Below the pieces are notes generated by a model. It had not been told where the DNA came from. It made no database searches and worked only from the letters and a program-made list of their open reading frames with translations. A stretch of 27,356 bases of DNA from a virus, in IMG/VR virus record IMGVR_UViG_3300027749_002344, positions 1 to 27,356 of that record. The stretch is one strand, 5' to 3'. Positions 1 through 7,364 of the stretch are shown here, piece after piece (the stretch's first letter is position 1; the number at the start of each line of letters is the position of its first letter). The translations under genes were made by a program, and so were the position numbers.

Positions 1-2186
1 AGGATAGATATGATATTTGAATCCTTAATGCGTTCAAACAAAATCTTCTTAGAAATCGGAACCCTAATCAATTCATCAATTTTTCTAGCTAGCGGTCTTG
101 CCCCCATCTTGCTATCATAGCCCTTAGCTGCCAAATATTCTATGACTGGTTCACTAAGATTAAGAGTAATGTTGTGCTTGTCTAATAAAGCTTTCTTGAT
201 ATCTTCAGCAAACTTAATAACAATCTTCTTTATAGAGAGTGTGTCAAGTTTCTTGAACTTGCAAATCATATCTAAGCGGTTTCTAAACTCAGGCTTAAAG
301 AAGTCCTTAAGCGCCTTATCATCTTCTCCGGTCTTTTCCATAGCACCAAAGCCAATATTGTTGCGCTCACTATCAGCACTACCCAAATTACTAGTTAGGA
401 TGATGATGCAATTCTTGCAACTAACTTCCTTGCCATTAGAACCTGTAATACGACCTTCATCTAACATCTGTAAGAAGATGTTAAAGATATCTGGATGAGC
501 TTTTTCCACCTCATCAAACAACATTACAGCGTGAGGATTCTTACTTAGATCGGACACCAGTCGGCCACCTTGAACTTGTGAGTCGCCAAAGCCAACATAT
601 CCCGGAGGAGGACCAATTAATGACGATACTGAGTGCTTTTCACTATACTCACTCATATCATACTTGAGTAAGGGCATATCTAAATTCTTGCTTAACAACT
701 TAACAAGTTCAGTCTTACCTGTGCCGGTTGGTCCTAAGAATAAGAAACTTGCTGTGGGTTTAGTTTCATTTCCAATTCCAGCAAACGAAACATATACACG
801 CTCAAGTACCTTCTCTACAGTTTCATCTTGACCATAAAGCTTGCTCTTGATATTAACATCAAGATTACTGATCTTATTAAGATTGTCACCTGCTAATTTG
901 TCAGCAGGAACTCCTGTGTACTTTTCAATTTGATCATAAATCAACTTCTTGTCAATAACAGCATCTTTATTACCAAGAACCTTTTGTTTGGCGCATGCCG
1001 CATCTAATAAATCAATAGACTTATCAGGGTTCTTTTTATCATGAATGTATCTGCTTGCGCCGTCGACGGCAGCCTTAATAGCTTCCTCTGTAATAGCGAC
1101 ACCATGAAAATCATTAAGACGAGAAGATATACCGCTAAGAATTCTAACCGTCGTTTCCGGTGAAGGCTCATCAATGCTGATCTTAAAGAACCTACGCATA
1201 AGCGCACGATCTTTTTCAAAGCTTTCATAGAACTCTTCCCAAGTTGTAGAAGCAATTACCTTTAAATCACCCTTAGTGATAGCAGGCTTCAGCATATTGG
1301 CAAAGTCAACTGCGCCGCTGTTACCAGCATTGCCAGCACCCTTCATAGTATGGGCTTCATCGATAAAGAGAATAGCATTTTTCTTAGTTCGCAACGCCTC
1401 TAGTACATGCTTTACCTTTTCTTCAAAGTCACCGCGATATCTAGAGCCAGCAAGTAATGAACCCACTTCTAACGAATATAATTCATATCCTTTTAAAAAG
1501 TCAGGTACTTCATCCTTAACAATAGCAAGCGCAATACCTTCAGCGATAGCAGTCTTACCAACACCGGGATCACCAACCATCAACACATTGGACTTGAATC
1601 GTTTTGCTAGCACATTGATAATATCGTCAATTTCTTGAATTCGACCAATAACTGGTTCAATCTTATCTTGTCTAGCCAATACAGTTAGATTAGTAGTATA
1701 TTCTTGCAAAATTTCATCAGCTTGGGTATCAGTTAGGTTAGTAGCATAGTCACCGCCCTTATAAGTTTTCTGCCAATGCTGTACGAACTCCATTTTGTTA
1801 ACGCCGTATTTCAACAAATAGTAATGAGCGTGGCTGTTACCCTCAGCACAAATGCTTAGGTAAAGATCAATAGTTAGTACTTGTTTCCGACCGGTAAACA
1901 GAACCTGCGTTACCGAACGGTTCATTACTCGTTCTAGCGTATTAGTTTTCTTAGGCTGCGTGTTTGGTTCTTTAGCTTCAATTGAATGTAGAGCATTAAG
2001 ATAGTGTGTCATTTCCCCAATCATTGCATCAGTTTCAACACCAAAAGATGTTAGACTCTTTTTAAAAGGAGAGAATGAGACTAATGCCAAACACAAGTGT
2101 TCTACTGTTACATACTGATGGTTTCTCTCCTTTGCAAGAGCAATGGACTGTTCAATGATGTTTTCAATTTCTGGGCTAGTCTGCAT
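1..2186 (-). CDS. clpA: ClpA-type AAA+ unfoldase (3' end outside window)
   Basis: Two-domain Hsp100 unfoldase, expected to unfold proteins with ATP and pass them to a ClpP peptidase. I translated it from ATG 2186 to the window edge without a stop (728 codons, C-terminus missing). Seen in order: a Clp N-terminal domain; D1 with Walker A GDPGVGKTA and Walker B LFIDEAH; D2 with Walker A GPTGTGKTE and Walker B VMLFDEVEKAH; the sensor region FRNRLD; and MGARPLAR near the C-terminus. There is no long coiled-coil M domain between D1 and D2, which argues for ClpA rather than ClpB. An IGF tripeptide sits where E. coli ClpA has its ClpP-binding IGL loop. The SD AGGA lies 5 nt before ATG. It directly follows dnaJ, so the two are probably co-transcribed. 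Family assignment is secure; partnership with host ClpP is inferred. Confidence 0.95.
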   Translation of the reverse strand, partial: MQTSPEIENIIEQSIALAKERNHQYVTVEHLCLALVSFSPFKKSLTSFGVETDAMIGEMTHYLNALHSIEAKEPNTQPKKTNTLERVMNRSVTQVLFTGRKQVLTIDLYLSICAEGNSHAHYYLLKYGVNKMEFVQHWQKTYKGGDYATNLTDTQADEILQEYTTNLTVLARQDKIEPVIGRIQEIDDIINVLAKRFKSNVLMVGDPGVGKTAIAEGIALAIVKDEVPDFLKGYELYSLEVGSLLAGSRYRGDFEEKVKHVLEALRTKKNAILFIDEAHTMKGAGNAGNSGAVDFANMLKPAITKGDLKVIASTTWEEFYESFEKDRALMRRFFKISIDEPSPETTVRILSGISSRLNDFHGVAITEEAIKAAVDGASRYIHDKKNPDKSIDLLDAACAKQKVLGNKDAVIDKKLIYDQIEKYTGVPADKLAGDNLNKISNLDVNIKSKLYGQDETVEKVLERVYVSFAGIGNETKPTASFLFLGPTGTGKTELVKLLSKNLDMPLLKYDMSEYSEKHSVSSLIGPPPGYVGFGDSQVQGGRLVSDLSKNPHAVMLFDEVEKAHPDIFNIFLQMLDEGRITGSNGKEVSCKNCIIILTSNLGSADSERNNIGFGAMEKTGEDDKALKDFFKPEFRNRLDMICKFKKLDTLSIKKIVIKFAEDIKKALLDKHNITLNLSEPVIEYLAAKGYDSKMGARPLARKIDELIRVPISKKILFERIKDSNIISI

Positions 2187-2202
2187 GTTTATCCTTATAC
2201 AC

Positions 2203-3018
2203 TTATTTATTTCTCAAATGTTCAATACTATCTATTATAGATTTATCTATAATATCAGGAATAATAGCGTTAAGCAAGATTATCTGGTCTCCGTACTGAT
2301 TAGAATTAAGTATGGGCATACCTTGCCCTGCTAATTTTAATTGATGGAATGGTTGTGTTTTGGGTTTGACAGTAACTTGCAATTTTTTACCCGAAATAGT
2401 AGTAAAATCAAAGCTAGTCCCAACAATCAAATCTAGTACTGATATGGTGTGAGTGCATACCAAGTTGTGATCTTGTCTATCAAATTTCAAATCAGGCATC
2501 ACTACAAATTCTACCATTAATATACCATTCTCAATGATATTCTCATATCTAATTTGGTTGCCAGTATGAACACCCTTAGGTATGTCCAAAGTAATAATAT
2601 TAGTTCCGGTATTAGTTTGCACTTTAAGCATTTGTTGTGAGCCATTGAATGCATCTAAAAGTGATACGTTGACCCTAGTTCTAAAAACTTGCTTTTGATT
2701 ACCTCGCTGGCCTGGTCCAAACGGACTATTTTGCCCAAATACCTGAGCAAAAATATCACTTACATCTACACCGTTTGTTGAGAAGGCAAACCCGTGAGGT
2801 CCACGATTCATACCTCCCATACCCGGAGGCGGAGGATTGTCGTACTGCTGCCGTTTTTGTGGGTCACTTAGTGTTTCATAAGCAGTTTGCAATTCTTGAA
2901 ATTTAGCAGTCTCACCGCCCTTGTCGGGATGATGCTGGCTAGCCAGCTTACGATATGCTTTTTTTATTTCTTCGGGCGTAGCTGTCTTGGCTATCCCTAA
3001 TGTCGAATAATAATCCAT
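2203..3018 (-). CDS. dnaJ: DnaJ/CbpA-type J-domain co-chaperone
   Basis: 271-aa J-protein expected to stimulate an Hsp70 (DnaK) ATPase and deliver substrates. The N-terminal J domain (about residues 1-62) has the essential HPD in QHHPDKGG. A Gly/Pro/Phe-rich linker follows (about 63-110), then a DnaJ C-terminal substrate-binding region containing KPKTQPFHQLKLAGQGMP. The four CxxCxGxG zinc-finger repeats of DnaJ itself are absent, so it resembles class II proteins such as CbpA. No phage DnaK is visible here, so the partner would be the host DnaK (inference). The ATG start is fixed because the J domain begins at residue 2. There is no SD; a consensus sigma70 promoter ends 5 nt upstream of ATG. 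The next gene downstream is the ClpA-like unfoldase. Confidence 0.94.
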   Translation of the reverse strand: MDYYSTLGIAKTATPEEIKKAYRKLASQHHPDKGGETAKFQELQTAYETLSDPQKRQQYDNPPPPGMGGMNRGPHGFAFSTNGVDVSDIFAQVFGQNSPFGPGQRGNQKQVFRTRVNVSLLDAFNGSQQMLKVQTNTGTNIITLDIPKGVHTGNQIRYENIIENGILMVEFVVMPDLKFDRQDHNLVCTHTISVLDLIVGTSFDFTTISGKKLQVTVKPKTQPFHQLKLAGQGMPILNSNQYGDQIILLNAIIPDIIDKSIIDSIEHLRNK

Positions 3019-3023
3019 GCGCT

Positions 3024-3052
3024 ATTATAACAAAGAATTGTTGATATGTCAA
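3024..3052 (-). promoter_or_regulatory. Consensus sigma70 promoter of dnaJ
   Basis: On the minus strand TTGACA (3047-3052) is followed by exactly 17 nt and TATAAT (3024-3029), a perfect match to the bacterial housekeeping consensus. The -10 ends 5 nt before the dnaJ ATG, so the usual start site falls on or within 1 nt of the A of ATG and the mRNA should be leaderless. The -35 begins right after the stop codon of the upstream putative holin gene. Confidence 0.85.
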
Positions 3053-3053
3053 A

Positions 3054-3335
3054 TTAAGGCGGACGAGTTCCAGATGCAGAGGATATAGTTGTATTATCAT
3101 AAGAATTATCTGTTTTATTAACCGATACAAATTTCTCCGACGCGGTAAATCCCAAACCTGCAACTACAATATACATTAAGGAATTATACATATTAGCATC
3201 TACTGCTAGTTTAAAAAACATATTACCAATAAATCCTACAGCACATAGGGTAAAGGATAATAAGGTAATAACTCTTTTTGAGGATAACGATTTATTATGC
3301 CCATCTTGTAGCATAGACCTTAATATTTTTCGCAT
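3054..3335 (-). CDS. Small membrane protein, putative holin
   Basis: 93-aa protein with two hydrophobic segments: about residues 22-42 (VITLLSFTLCAVGFIGNMFF region) and about 50-66 (LMYIVVAGLGFTASEKF region). A basic N-terminus and a Ser/Thr-rich tail flank them. The size, two membrane spans and the G-x-x-x-x-SEKF ending of the second span resemble small phage holins that permeabilise the inner membrane before the endolysin acts. The identification rests on architecture only. SD GAGGAT lies 6-7 nt upstream of ATG. It directly follows the 180-aa gene (1-nt gap) and precedes the dnaJ promoter. The endolysin is about 9 kb away. It could instead be another small phage membrane protein. Confidence 0.6.
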   Translation of the reverse strand: MRKILRSMLQDGHNKSLSSKRVITLLSFTLCAVGFIGNMFFKLAVDANMYNSLMYIVVAGLGFTASEKFVSVNKTDNSYDNTTISSASGTRPP

Positions 3336-3336
3336 A

Positions 3337-3879
3337 TTAAATCCTCGCTAATGCTTTTAGATTCCTAATATACTCATCATCTTCATATAGCTTTTTTGTA
3401 GGAAGATTTGCTCTAGTTCGATATTCGTTTAACTCTTTTTCTTTTTCTACTTTTTCTCTATACTCATGAGGCGAAAGTGTCATTACTTGCTTTAATACTT
3501 CTGGATCGGCATCGTACTCCTCATCATTAATTTCTACCGTCCAGTCTTTTAATTTAAGATCAGTTAGCGTATATAAATCTTCTAATATTTCGCAAATCCT
3601 GTCAGGAGTAGAGGTTCTGCGATTTGTTTCAGCAAACACTAGCCACTTGCCTGGCTCAATTTCGCCTTGACTTACACTAGCATCTAGTATCCAATCATAC
3701 CCAACTTCTAACCACTGTACTAAATCTTGTGCTGCCGCTTTAGAATGTACTACAAATGCAATAGTAACTACATTCGCATCTTTGCCCATCTTAGCAGCAT
3801 ACTCATCTACTGTGATAGTATCTTCTATTTGATCTACAAAGTCCCGGTAATCTAATCCTTCATTAATTTTTCTAGTCAT
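3337..3879 (-). CDS. Conserved-looking phage protein of unknown function (180 aa)
   Basis: I do not recognise this family. The protein is soluble and acidic in its first two thirds. It has an alpha/beta-looking N-terminal half (VVTIAFVVHSKAAAQDLVQW, then DWILDASVSQGEI and WLVFAETNRR) and a charged helical C-terminus rich in Lys/Glu (EKVEKEKELNEYRTRA). There is no signal peptide or membrane segment. SD AGGA lies 9 nt before the ATG. It starts 3 nt after the preceding gene and is followed 1 nt later by the putative holin gene, so all three are probably one transcript from the late-type promoters near 4500 and 4550. Its surroundings suggest a late or virion-related role, but nothing in the sequence proves this. 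Confidence 0.85.
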   Translation of the reverse strand: MTRKINEGLDYRDFVDQIEDTITVDEYAAKMGKDANVVTIAFVVHSKAAAQDLVQWLEVGYDWILDASVSQGEIEPGKWLVFAETNRRTSTPDRICEILEDLYTLTDLKLKDWTVEINDEEYDADPEVLKQVMTLSPHEYREKVEKEKELNEYRTRANLPTKKLYEDDEYIRNLKALARI

Positions 3880-3882
3880 AGA

Positions 3883-4494
3883 TTACAATCCTGTTGCTGC
3901 GGCTGTTCCAGCTGGCATTGATCCGGCTGGACCAGGACCAAATGAGCCTGTCTGTTGACTATTATTACCGTGCATATGTTCTTTATCAAGATCCTCATCA
4001 TATGCATCCTGAATATCTGCTAAATCAATAGTTTGACCTGCCAAATCGATAGAACCTTCCTTAATATCATCCATTAAGTCCAGTGGCACTGTGATCTTAA
4101 CAAACCAAATCTTTCGTTGCTTCATTCTAGGATACTTAGTACCCGGAACAAAGTCATCATAATTAGTAATTTCGACAGGGACCTTGATATCCGATTTAGC
4201 AAATTCTACTTTGCAACCTAACGCAAGTAATCGTTTTGCTCCGCGCGGATCTGGCATTAGCTTATAAGGCCACATAAACACACAAGTAACATCATAGCGA
4301 CCTAAATTTGGTCCTTGAACTAGTTCACCTGATAACCAGTTATTATAGGCATATAAATCAGCGTCATCTAGTACCCGTTCAAAGTCCAGCAAAATGGACA
4401 TAGATCCATCGCTTGTATAAATTCCCTTTACGGTACTAATTATACTAACGTAGTCTACGCTGTTAAACCAATCATCTGCGACTTTATGAACCAT
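3883..4494 (-). CDS. Phage protein of unknown function (203 aa)
   Basis: I do not recognise a named family. Residues 1-170 look folded, with recurrent aromatic and basic motifs such as VFMWPYKLMPDPRGAKRLL and KQRKIWFVKITVPLDLMDDI. The last about 35 residues are low-complexity Gly/Pro/Ala/Ser (GSFGPGPAGSMPAGTAA), typical of virion-associated tails. There is no membrane segment. The ATG has no SD. A T4-late-like octamer GATAAATA lies 5 nt upstream, and a second identical octamer lies 50 bp further up. This leads the transcript through the 180-aa protein and putative holin. It is divergent from phoH. A late structural role is plausible but inferred. Confidence 0.87.
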   Translation of the reverse strand: MVHKVADDWFNSVDYVSIISTVKGIYTSDGSMSILLDFERVLDDADLYAYNNWLSGELVQGPNLGRYDVTCVFMWPYKLMPDPRGAKRLLALGCKVEFAKSDIKVPVEITNYDDFVPGTKYPRMKQRKIWFVKITVPLDLMDDIKEGSIDLAGQTIDLADIQDAYDEDLDKEHMHGNNSQQTGSFGPGPAGSMPAGTAAATGL

Positions 4495-4499
4495 ACTAG

Positions 4500-4507
4500 T
4501 ATTTATC
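4500..4507 (-). promoter_or_regulatory. Late-type octamer GATAAATA, 5 nt from start
   Basis: GATAAATA on the minus strand differs from the T4 late consensus TATAAATA at one position. Only 5 nt (CTAGT) separate it from ATG 4494, which predicts a leaderless transcript. No SD is present upstream. Confidence 0.6.
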
Positions 4508-4549
4508 TCTTTAAGTTTTTGCGACGGAATACTCTATCGGCTAACAGTA

Positions 4550-4557
4550 TATTTATC
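4550..4557 (-). promoter_or_regulatory. Second late-type octamer GATAAATA
   Basis: This is an identical octamer exactly 50 bp upstream of the one at 4500-4507. A transcript starting about 6 nt downstream of it would have a leader of about 50 nt before ATG 4494, beginning just before the left arm of the 4533/4618 inverted repeat. Confidence 0.45.
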
Positions 4558-4604
4558 TAACATTTGGAATACATCAGTACTCAATTATTACACAATCTTA
4601 TCTA

Positions 4605-4612
4605 CTTAAATA
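4605..4612 (+). promoter_or_regulatory. Late-type octamer CTTAAATA upstream of phoH
   Basis: CTTAAATA on the plus strand ends 30 nt before the phoH TTG start. It shares the TAAATA core with the other late-type elements in this window. The predicted start site is near 4619, which leaves a short leader containing the AAGGAG SD. Confidence 0.45.
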
Positions 4613-4642
4613 CTTGTGCCGATAGATTAAAAGGAGACTAAA

Positions 4643-5407
4643 TTGAGCAAAAGAAAAACCGGAGCCTTACGAAAAGAACAAAACAACAAGAAAATGCAAA
4701 AAGTTACAACATACTACGGTAATGAAAGCAATAACACAATAGACTTTAATCAAGTTCATAGAGTTAAAAAGCCGATAGAACTCGTCCCTCAATCAGTAAA
4801 CCAAGAAAATTATATACTAAATCTTATGGATGATTCCAAAGATATAGTAGTAGTGTATGGTCCTGCGGGATCGGGTAAAACTTACTTAGGTATGCTTGCT
4901 GCACTAAAATCACTCAGACAAGGAGATTGTAAAAAGATTATTTTGACTAGACCGGCGGTAGCAGTAGACGATGAAAAACATGGATTTTTACCAGGTGATC
5001 TTAATAGTAAGATGGAACCTTGGGTAAGACCGTTGCTAGATATTCTTAAAGAATACTATTCTATGAAAGAAGTCGAATACATGCTCAAAGAGCAGATAAT
5101 AGAAATTACTCCACTGGCGTTTTGCAGGGGTAGAAACTTTAAAAATAGCTGGGTAATCTTAGACGAGGCTCAAAACGCCACACCATCACAAATTAAAATG
5201 CTAATGACTAGAATTGGAATTGGCAGTAAAATTGTGATCACCGGTGACGTAGAGCAGACCGACCGTAGAACCAAAGATAATGGCTTACTAGATTTGACTT
5301 ATCGCTTGACAGAAAATCCTGTAGGCGAAATCGGCTTAAGTAAATTTGAAGTAAGAGACATTAGACGCCATAGAATCATTGAAAAGGTATTGAAACTTTA
5401 CGACTAA
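4643..5407 (+). CDS. phoH: PhoH-like ATPase
   Basis: 254-aa P-loop ATPase of the PhoH family, common in phages of aquatic bacteria. Its role in infection is unsettled (RNA helicase or RNA metabolism, sometimes linked to phosphate starvation). It has Walker A GPAGSGKT near residue 74, Walker B VILDEAQNA near residue 176, and the family motif ITGDVEQTDRR near residue 202. The N-terminal about 50 residues are basic and Lys/Asn/Gln-rich. No PIN or KH domain is visible. The start is TTG, chosen because AAGGAG lies 6 nt upstream and no in-frame ATG precedes it. It is one of only two plus-strand genes here. Its TAA overlaps the stop codon of the convergent 89-aa gene. Confidence 0.93.
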   Translation: MSKRKTGALRKEQNNKKMQKVTTYYGNESNNTIDFNQVHRVKKPIELVPQSVNQENYILNLMDDSKDIVVVYGPAGSGKTYLGMLAALKSLRQGDCKKIILTRPAVAVDDEKHGFLPGDLNSKMEPWVRPLLDILKEYYSMKEVEYMLKEQIIEITPLAFCRGRNFKNSWVILDEAQNATPSQIKMLMTRIGIGSKIVITGDVEQTDRRTKDNGLLDLTYRLTENPVGEIGLSKFEVRDIRRHRIIEKVLKLYD

Positions 5408-5673
5408 GGCTTCAGATCGTCTTTAGCTTTTAGTGAGATAGGGGCTTCCCTCTCTAATTGAGTAATTAGAGGGGGGTAGACTCCCTTATAATATTCATTT
5501 AATTTGTCAAAGTCGGTGTCAATTTTTTTGCCTTCAATGTTGCACTTTTCAACTTTTTTAAGTGCATAATCTACAATGATGTTACAGGTAGATACATCGG
5601 CAGGCTTGACTCGCTTGGCTATTCTGACTTCTTCATCAATTTGTCCACCGGGCTTTCTAAAAAATGTAATCAA
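5404..5673 (-). CDS. Small protein of unknown function with uncertain start
   Basis: 89-aa basic protein that I cannot assign; the N-terminus reads FFRKPGGQIDEEV and the rest looks alpha/beta. A strong SD AAGGAG (5692-5697) overlaps the clamp-loader stop codon, but the first in-frame standard start, TTG at 5673, is 18 nt beyond it. In-frame ATT (5688) and ATC (5685) lie 3 and 6 nt from the SD, so a rare start codon is possible. I report the TTG start conservatively. It is the last gene of the unit running from the PolIII-alpha-like gene. It ends against phoH with overlapping stop codons. Confidence 0.75.
   Translation of the reverse strand: MITFFRKPGGQIDEEVRIAKRVKPADVSTCNIIVDYALKKVEKCNIEGKKIDTDFDKLNEYYKGVYPPLITQLEREAPISLKAKDDLKP
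5448..5475. other. 12-bp hairpin in the phoH/89-aa convergent region
   Basis: Arms 5448-5459 and 5464-5475 pair over 12 bp (one G-T wobble) around a GAGT loop. Neither strand has a following T-tract. It lies inside the 89-aa gene and 40 nt past the phoH stop. It may help end or stabilise phoH mRNA, but is not a canonical terminator. Confidence 0.4.
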
Positions 5674-5696
5674 TAAGTATCGGATAATATTCTCCT

Positions 5697-6629
5697 TTAT
5701 AAAGTAGTAAGTTCAACTAGCAACGCTGCTAGGGCTATTTCAGGAATACCAACTAATGGAAGATTTGCTAGACCATTCCTGATATAAATGATCGCTGCAT
5801 CTCGCTTTTGATTTGTATCACCCCACAGGTCTAGATTATCATATGTCCATTTGCAAACATCTTCAATCCTAGTAGGATACAACGAGATATACTGCATCAA
5901 CTGCTTTCTACCGTCAGCTATATTACCGTTCTTGAATAGATCAGTAGCTTGGATTAATAGATCATCTTCACTTTGACCTTCTTTAGCGATAGGCACTAGC
6001 TTGCCAGAAGTACTAGCCTGTTGTAACCTATTTAAACATTTTCTAAGATCAGGATACGTAGCACGAACATATGTGTCAAGTACATCCAAATCAAAATCAA
6101 CATTTTCAGTTGCAAGAACCGTTGCCGCTCTAGCAGTAAAATCTACATGATCAGTCTTTGTGATATGAAATTCATGGCAGCGAGACTTAAGTGCTGGAAT
6201 AATCTTATGCTGATAATTGCAAGTTAGAATGTAACGCACAGTAGAATGATACGCTTCCATATCATTTCTAAGTGCGGCTTGCGATGGCTGAGTTAAATAA
6301 TCAGCCTCATCTAATAGAACAACTTTAAACTTGCCAAACGGTATAGTCTGCACAAAGCTGTTGATCTTAGTTCTTAGATTTTCAATACCATTCTCACGAC
6401 TAGCGTTGATCTCTAGGAGATCCCACTCTTCAATCGATAGTTCATTAATCAATACTTTGGCTAGAGTAGTTTTGCCAGTACCGGGATCACCAGATAATAA
6501 CAAATGAGGAATGGTTTCATTCTTGATCCACCCTTCGACTGTTTCTCGCTGTGTTTGATCTACAAAAACATATTCGTTAACGGTCTTAGGGCGGTACGCT
6601 TCAACCCAAAGTTTATTACTAAGATTCAT
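5697..6629 (-). CDS. gp44: Clamp loader AAA+ subunit (T4 gp44-like)
   Basis: 310-aa AAA+ ATPase of the RFC/gp44 class, which with a small subunit (gp62 in T4) loads the sliding clamp at primer ends. Visible motifs are LWVEAYRPKTVNEYVF at the N-terminus, Walker A GDPGTGKTT (about residue 47), Walker B VVLLDEAD (about 105), sensor 1 LTCNYQHKI and the SRC motif KSRCHEF (about 150). A C-terminal helical collar domain follows. Length is close to T4 gp44 (319 aa). ATG overlaps the stop codon of the GroES-like gene by one base (TAATG), with AAGG 8 nt upstream, which implies translational coupling. No gp62 or gp45 homologue is recognisable in the window. Confidence 0.95.
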   Translation of the reverse strand: MNLSNKLWVEAYRPKTVNEYVFVDQTQRETVEGWIKNETIPHLLLSGDPGTGKTTLAKVLINELSIEEWDLLEINASRENGIENLRTKINSFVQTIPFGKFKVVLLDEADYLTQPSQAALRNDMEAYHSTVRYILTCNYQHKIIPALKSRCHEFHITKTDHVDFTARAATVLATENVDFDLDVLDTYVRATYPDLRKCLNRLQQASTSGKLVPIAKEGQSEDDLLIQATDLFKNGNIADGRKQLMQYISLYPTRIEDVCKWTYDNLDLWGDTNQKRDAAIIYIRNGLANLPLVGIPEIALAALLVELTTL

Positions 6630-6991
6630 TAAATTACCTTATCGCTCATTGTTTCATCAAAAACAGGTTCATCACTAGTAGCTAAAATGTCTTTTGGATC
6701 AACTTTACGAATAATTTTTTCGCCAGTTTCATCTTCAACAAGCAAGCCTCTAGTCCATCTACCATGAGATACTAACACGTATTCGCCTACTTTGATATGT
6801 GTTTGGGCAGGTCCAACCGCATAGACTTTAGCCCAGCGAGGTCTAATACCCGAACTCTTCATATCATCATATGGAATAATGATACCTGATCGCGTAATAC
6901 GTTCATCAAAGTCCATGTCAGTTACGACTACTGTATCATTGATTGGTCTAATCGACTTGAACTTAATAACTGTAAAATTTTGTGTTGCCAT
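6629..6991 (-). CDS. groES: GroES-like co-chaperonin (T4 gp31 role)
   Basis: 120-aa protein of the Cpn10 class. It would cap the host GroEL and help fold large capsid proteins, as gp31 does for T4. Evidence: the beta-barrel pattern SIRPINDTVVV at the start, the stretch TRSGIIIPYDDMKSSG in the mobile-loop position, AKVYAVGP and VKVGEYVLVS typical of GroES, and a C-terminal acidic extension. It is longer than bacterial GroES (about 97 aa) and closer to gp31 (111 aa). ATG overlaps the preceding gene's stop by one base (TAATG). The next gene is the clamp loader, also overlapped by one base. The GroES assignment is good; use with host GroEL is inferred. Confidence 0.85.
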   Translation of the reverse strand: MATQNFTVIKFKSIRPINDTVVVTDMDFDERITRSGIIIPYDDMKSSGIRPRWAKVYAVGPAQTHIKVGEYVLVSHGRWTRGLLVEDETGEKIIRKVDPKDILATSDEPVFDETMSDKVI

Positions 6992-7353
6992 TATACACCC
7001 TTGTTTTTTGCTTTAATCGCTTCGATCTCTGCATCATCTGCCTGTATATCATTTAAAGCGTTTTCTTGGGCAGTGAAATCAAACTCTGGTTTCTTGGGAG
7101 CCGCGACAGGTCTAGCCGCTCTAGCTGAACGGTTGCCTACCGTAGCTGCATAACTTTCGGCTCTCTTTTGATTCATAGTCTTTACTACATTGCCTTTAGA
7201 ATCAATACTATCGCCCCTAGCATTTATTTTCATACCAGTAGTTTTCCTACCTTCGCCAGCTGGTTGTACACCAACTGCTCGGGTTTGTTCATTTCTAGCC
7301 ATCAGGGCAGCCATATCAACTCGCTTGCCTTGGGCGCTTCTGTAAATTGCCAT
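6991..7353 (-). CDS. Small basic protein of unknown function (120 aa)
   Basis: I do not recognise a named family. It starts MAIYRSAQGKRVDMAALMAR, followed by an Ala/Arg/Lys/Gly-rich central part that looks disordered (MKINARGDSIDSKGNV, then NRSARAARPVAAPKK) and a short acidic helix (ALNDIQADDAEIEAI). It has the look of a small nucleic-acid- or assembly-associated phage protein, but no function can be assigned. A very good SD, AAGGAG, lies 7 nt before ATG. It overlaps the GroES-like start codon by one base. It follows the PolIII-alpha-like gene after 11 nt and lies in the same transcription unit. Confidence 0.85.
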   Translation of the reverse strand: MAIYRSAQGKRVDMAALMARNEQTRAVGVQPAGEGRKTTGMKINARGDSIDSKGNVVKTMNQKRAESYAATVGNRSARAARPVAAPKKPEFDFTAQENALNDIQADDAEIEAIKAKNKGV

Positions 7354-7364
7354 AAAAATTCTCC

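Larger units (their letters stand above)
4533..4626. repeat. 9-bp inverted repeat at the starts of two divergent transcripts
   Basis: TCTATCGGC at 4533-4541 is the exact reverse complement of GCCGATAGA at 4618-4626. Each arm lies 5-8 nt downstream of a divergent late-type octamer (4550-4557 on minus, 4605-4612 on plus). Both transcripts would therefore carry GCCGATAGA at or near their 5' end. It could be a binding site or a shared 5' leader element. Confidence 0.5.

Noticed and set aside
225-247. TTGACA on the minus strand inside the ClpA-like gene
   Set aside because: No acceptable -10 lies 16-18 nt downstream, and it is inside a well-conserved coding region.
1276-1638. Plus-strand open frame inside the ClpA-like gene
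   Set aside because: The minus strand reads as an uninterrupted ClpA with both Walker motifs; the plus frame is a shadow.
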